Shown here in pieces: positions 61,777-64,000 of a stretch of 64,000 bases of DNA (within the stretch, counting starts at the first letter, position 1; every line of letters starts with the position of its first letter). The notes under the pieces are model-generated. The model worked only from the letters and a program-made list of their open reading frames with translations, made no database searches and had not been told where the DNA came from. Both the position numbers and the translations under genes were made by a program. The stretch comes from Paucibacter sp. PLA-PC-4 (GTDB taxonomy: Bacteria > Pseudomonadota > Gammaproteobacteria > Burkholderiales > Burkholderiaceae_C): NCBI RefSeq assembly GCF_026241155.1, contig NZ_JAPFGP010000001.1, positions 1 through 64,000 on the forward strand, in the 5' to 3' direction.

Positions 61777-63629
61777 GCCGCCCGCAGCGTCAGCGTGAAC
61801 ACCGAGCCTGTGCCGGGCTGGCTGCTGACACTGACCGTACCGCCCATCTGCTCCATCAGCAGCTTGACGATGCTCAGCCCCAGGCCGGTGCCGCTCAGAT
61901 GGGCGGTGGCCGGCAGGCGCTTGAAGGGCTGGAACAGCTGGGCCTGCTCGGCCTCGTCCAGACCCCGGCCCTGATCCTCGATCGCGATCTGCACCCCGCC
62001 GCCCTGCAACTCGGTCCGCACCCGCACGAGGCCGCCGTGGCGGTTGTATTTGCAGGCATTGCTGAGCAGATTGGCCAACACTTGGCCGAGCCGCTGCTCG
62101 TCGGCCAGCACGCTCAGCGAGGCCGGCGGCGGCTCCAGCGCCAGCTGGATGCCATTGGCTTGCACCTCGCTGGCGACCAGTGCGGCGGCGCTGGCCAGCA
62201 CCGGCGCCAGCGGCGTGGGCTGGAGCTCGACGCTGAAATGGCCTGAGTCGATGCTGCTGATGTCCAGCACATCGTCGACCAGGCGCAGCAGATGGCGACC
62301 GGCGCCGCCTATCAGCTGGACACGGCGTTGCTGGTTCGGGCTCAGCGCGTCTGCCTGGTCCAGTAGCATCAGCTCCGAGAAGCCCAGCACCGCGTTCAGC
62401 GGCGTGCGCAGCTCATGGCTCAGCCGCGACAAAAACTCCATTCGCGCGGCCGCGCTGCGCTCGGCAGCAGCGATCTCCAGCTCCAGCTGCGCCTGGTGCA
62501 AGCGTGCGCTTACATCCTTGATAACGCCGACCATGCGGGGCTCGTTGCGGCCGGCGCCCCCCAGCATCAGGCCGCTGACCTCGACGTGGCGCAGCATCCC
62601 GGCCCTGCCGTGGACCCGGATGCGGAAGTGGTGCCGGAAAGCCCGCGTGGCCGAAGCCAGGGTCTGGTCGAGCTGCAGCTCCAGCGCCGGGATATCTTCG
62701 GGGTCGACCTGAGCATGCAGCTGGCTGCGCGCCAAGTTCAGACCCTGCGGCCCGCAGGCCAGGCCGTAGACGGCACAGGCGCGCGCGTCCAGCAGCACCC
62801 GGTCACTATGCTGCTGCCATTCGAACAGGCCCAGGCCATCGCTTTGGGCGGCCAGCGACCAGCGCTGATTGGCCTCCTCCAGCGCCGCTTCATAGCGGGC
62901 CTGGCGGCGCAGCCCGCTGCGCGCCAGCGCGTAGGCCGTCAGGGTCAGCAGCAGTGCGGTCAGACCGATGGCCAGGGCCAGCGCCAGGTAGGTGCTGCGC
63001 GAGGCCTCGCCGAGGGCCTGGCTGAACTGGCGCTCCAGCCCTAGCAGCTCGTTGTCCAGCTCCTCGATCGCGAACATCAGCACGGCGATTCGCGCCAGGC
63101 GCTCCTCACCCGTCGGGCCGGGCTGGGCATGCAGCTGCTGCAGCTGCTCGCCCATGGTCTGCAGCCGAAAGATATGGGTGTCGCCGCGCTCCCAGGCCTG
63201 CACCGAGGGCCGCATCAGATCGCTGTGGCCGGCCCAGCGGTACAGCCGGATCATGCCGGGAATGTCTTCTGCGGCATTGCCGCCGCGCTCGAAGGCCGCC
63301 GTCGCCAGGCGTAGATCGGGCACGGGCTTGTCCAACTCCAACCGGGCGGCGCGGTCACCCAGCGGTACTTGCAGGGCCTGCTGGAAACGCTGCAGCTGCG
63401 CCGGCGCGCCGCTGGCGGCATAGGCGCGCAGATGGTTGACAGCCTGGGCGCGTGCCTTCGACCATTGACTTTCGCCGCCCACATAGGCGCGCGTGGCCGA
63501 CAGCACATAAAAGCCCAGCAGGCACAGCGCCAGCATCAGCGCGTTGCCGATCAGCAGCGGTGTCAGCACCAGGGCATAGGACAGGCGGCGCTTGCGCGCA
63601 ACGGGCGCGGCCGGCTCGATCAGGGTCAT
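61773..63629 (-). CDS. membrane sensor histidine kinase with PAS-like domain
   Basis: The 618-residue kinase has membrane helices at about 21-43 and 213-237 with a periplasmic helical sensor between, then a PAS-like domain (about 255-375) with [15 protein letters not shown]. The dimerization helix carries phosphoacceptor H405 in [19 protein letters not shown], and the catalytic domain has N520/N524 ([10 protein letters not shown]), DQGRG at 552 and GTGLGL. No receiver domain or response regulator is adjacent, so its partner is unknown. It overlaps the PhoX-like gene by 4 bases on the opposite strand. Confidence 0.9.
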   Translation of the reverse strand: MTLIEPAAPVARKRRLSYALVLTPLLIGNALMLALCLLGFYVLSATRAYVGGESQWSKARAQAVNHLRAYAASGAPAQLQRFQQALQVPLGDRAARLELDKPVPDLRLATAAFERGGNAAEDIPGMIRLYRWAGHSDLMRPSVQAWERGDTHIFRLQTMGEQLQQLHAQPGPTGEERLARIAVLMFAIEELDNELLGLERQFSQALGEASRSTYLALALAIGLTALLLTLTAYALARSGLRRQARYEAALEEANQRWSLAAQSDGLGLFEWQQHSDRVLLDARACAVYGLACGPQGLNLARSQLHAQVDPEDIPALELQLDQTLASATRAFRHHFRIRVHGRAGMLRHVEVSGLMLGGAGRNEPRMVGVIKDVSARLHQAQLELEIAAAERSAAARMEFLSRLSHELRTPLNAVLGFSELMLLDQADALSPNQQRRVQLIGGAGRHLLRLVDDVLDISSIDSGHFSVELQPTPLAPVLASAAALVASEVQANGIQLALEPPPASLSVLADEQRLGQVLANLLSNACKYNRHGGLVRVRTELQGGGVQIAIEDQGRGLDEAEQAQLFQPFKRLPATAHLSGTGLGLSIVKLLMEQMGGTVSVSSQPGTGSVFTLTLRAA

Positions 63630-63817
63630 GGCGCTCCCGTGTGTTGCCACGCTCGTCTTGTGGGGCCGCGCTCCAATGCGACCCGTATCGAGTTGTAGGC
63701 GACAGTATGCCGGCCCTGCTAAAGCTGCATGCAGCGAAATATGCGGCACCAGGGGTCAAGCCGGTGTCAGCCAGCGCGGCGACACTGGGGGTCCCGCTGT
63801 GTCCAGCAAGGCCTGCC

Positions 63818-64000
63818 ATGCCCGTTCAAGACCTGTACCGCCAGAAATTGCGCAGCGCCGCCGAGGCGCTCGATCAGCTTCGCAACGGCGATTGCATCAT
63901 TGTGCCCACCGGCGTCGGCGAGCCGCCGGCGCTGCTGACGGCGCTGTCCGAGCAGCGCCGGCGCTTTCGCGATATCAAGGTGGCGCAGATCCTGCCGGTG
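63818..64000 (+). CDS. acetyl-CoA hydrolase/transferase family protein, 5' part
   Basis: Only the first 61 residues fall within the window. MPVQDLYRQKLRSAAEALDQL followed by VPTGVGEPPALLTALSEQ matches the N-terminus of acetyl-CoA hydrolase/CoA-transferase proteins, in which GxGxPxxL forms the CoA-binding loop. The gene is cut by the right edge. It is divergent from the sensor kinase. Confidence 0.8.
   Translation, partial: MPVQDLYRQKLRSAAEALDQLRNGDCIIVPTGVGEPPALLTALSEQRRRFRDIKVAQILPV

Overview
The window is GC-rich, tightly packed chromosomal DNA from a betaproteobacterium. The combination of a high-potential iron-sulfur protein, a PEP-CTERM protein, DUF4148 and DUF4124 proteins, and a GlpSTPQUV glycerol transporter suggests Burkholderiales, probably the Rubrivivax/Roseateles/Leptothrix side of the order. 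That placement is inferred from gene content and was not computed. No tRNA, rRNA or CRISPR array was seen, and no complete mobile element.

Layout. 1-5.5 kb: small exported and membrane proteins, a membrane-tethered receiver protein, a cytochrome c fusion, a decayed zinc-ribbon fragment, a phosphoglycerate-mutase-like phosphatase, a GST, and a membrane protein/HTH regulator pair. 5.5-13 kb: a molybdenum-hydroxylase locus. xdhC faces a coxS-L-M-D-E-G operon across an intergenic region carrying three perfect palindromes. The large subunit has the form II motif. 13-19.2 kb: a light/DNA-repair island with two photolyase-family proteins (one FeS-type, one with an apparently permuted domain order), DUF2256, HiPIP, a DCC-family protein, a MerR regulator, an acyltransferase and a lipocalin. 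19.2-24 kb: a WYL regulator, a prolyl-hydroxylase-like oxygenase, acetyltransferases and a type II NADH dehydrogenase. 24-30 kb: a Tat-exported phospholipase C, a PEP-CTERM protein, a VOC protein and an M16 peptidase pair. 30-34 kb: a yybP-ykoY manganese riboswitch ahead of a TMEM165/GDT1-family transporter, then a TonB-dependent receptor.

33.9-45.7 kb: a lipase-like hydrolase and then a complete glycerol regulon, with glpK and glpR leftward and glpD-glpS-T-P-Q-U-V rightward. Repeated CGAAC-type motifs between the two arms are probable GlpR operators. The two transporter ATPases carry complementary defects, predicting one canonical and one degenerate ATP site. Directly after the operon's terminator is the 5' end of a group II intron, fused to the tail of a CAP-domain gene; both are remnants.

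46-64 kb: signal peptidase I, a GGDEF protein, metabolic enzymes, a PIN-domain pseudogene with several lesions, a membrane-free chemoreceptor-like protein, TerB, a nitrilase, an RDD/ClpP-like fusion, two orphan periplasmic binding proteins, a CopD protein, a PhoX-like phosphatase, a hybrid-less sensor kinase and, cut by the right edge, an acetyl-CoA hydrolase/transferase family gene.

Most calls rest on recognised motifs read from the translated sequence; no database search was possible.
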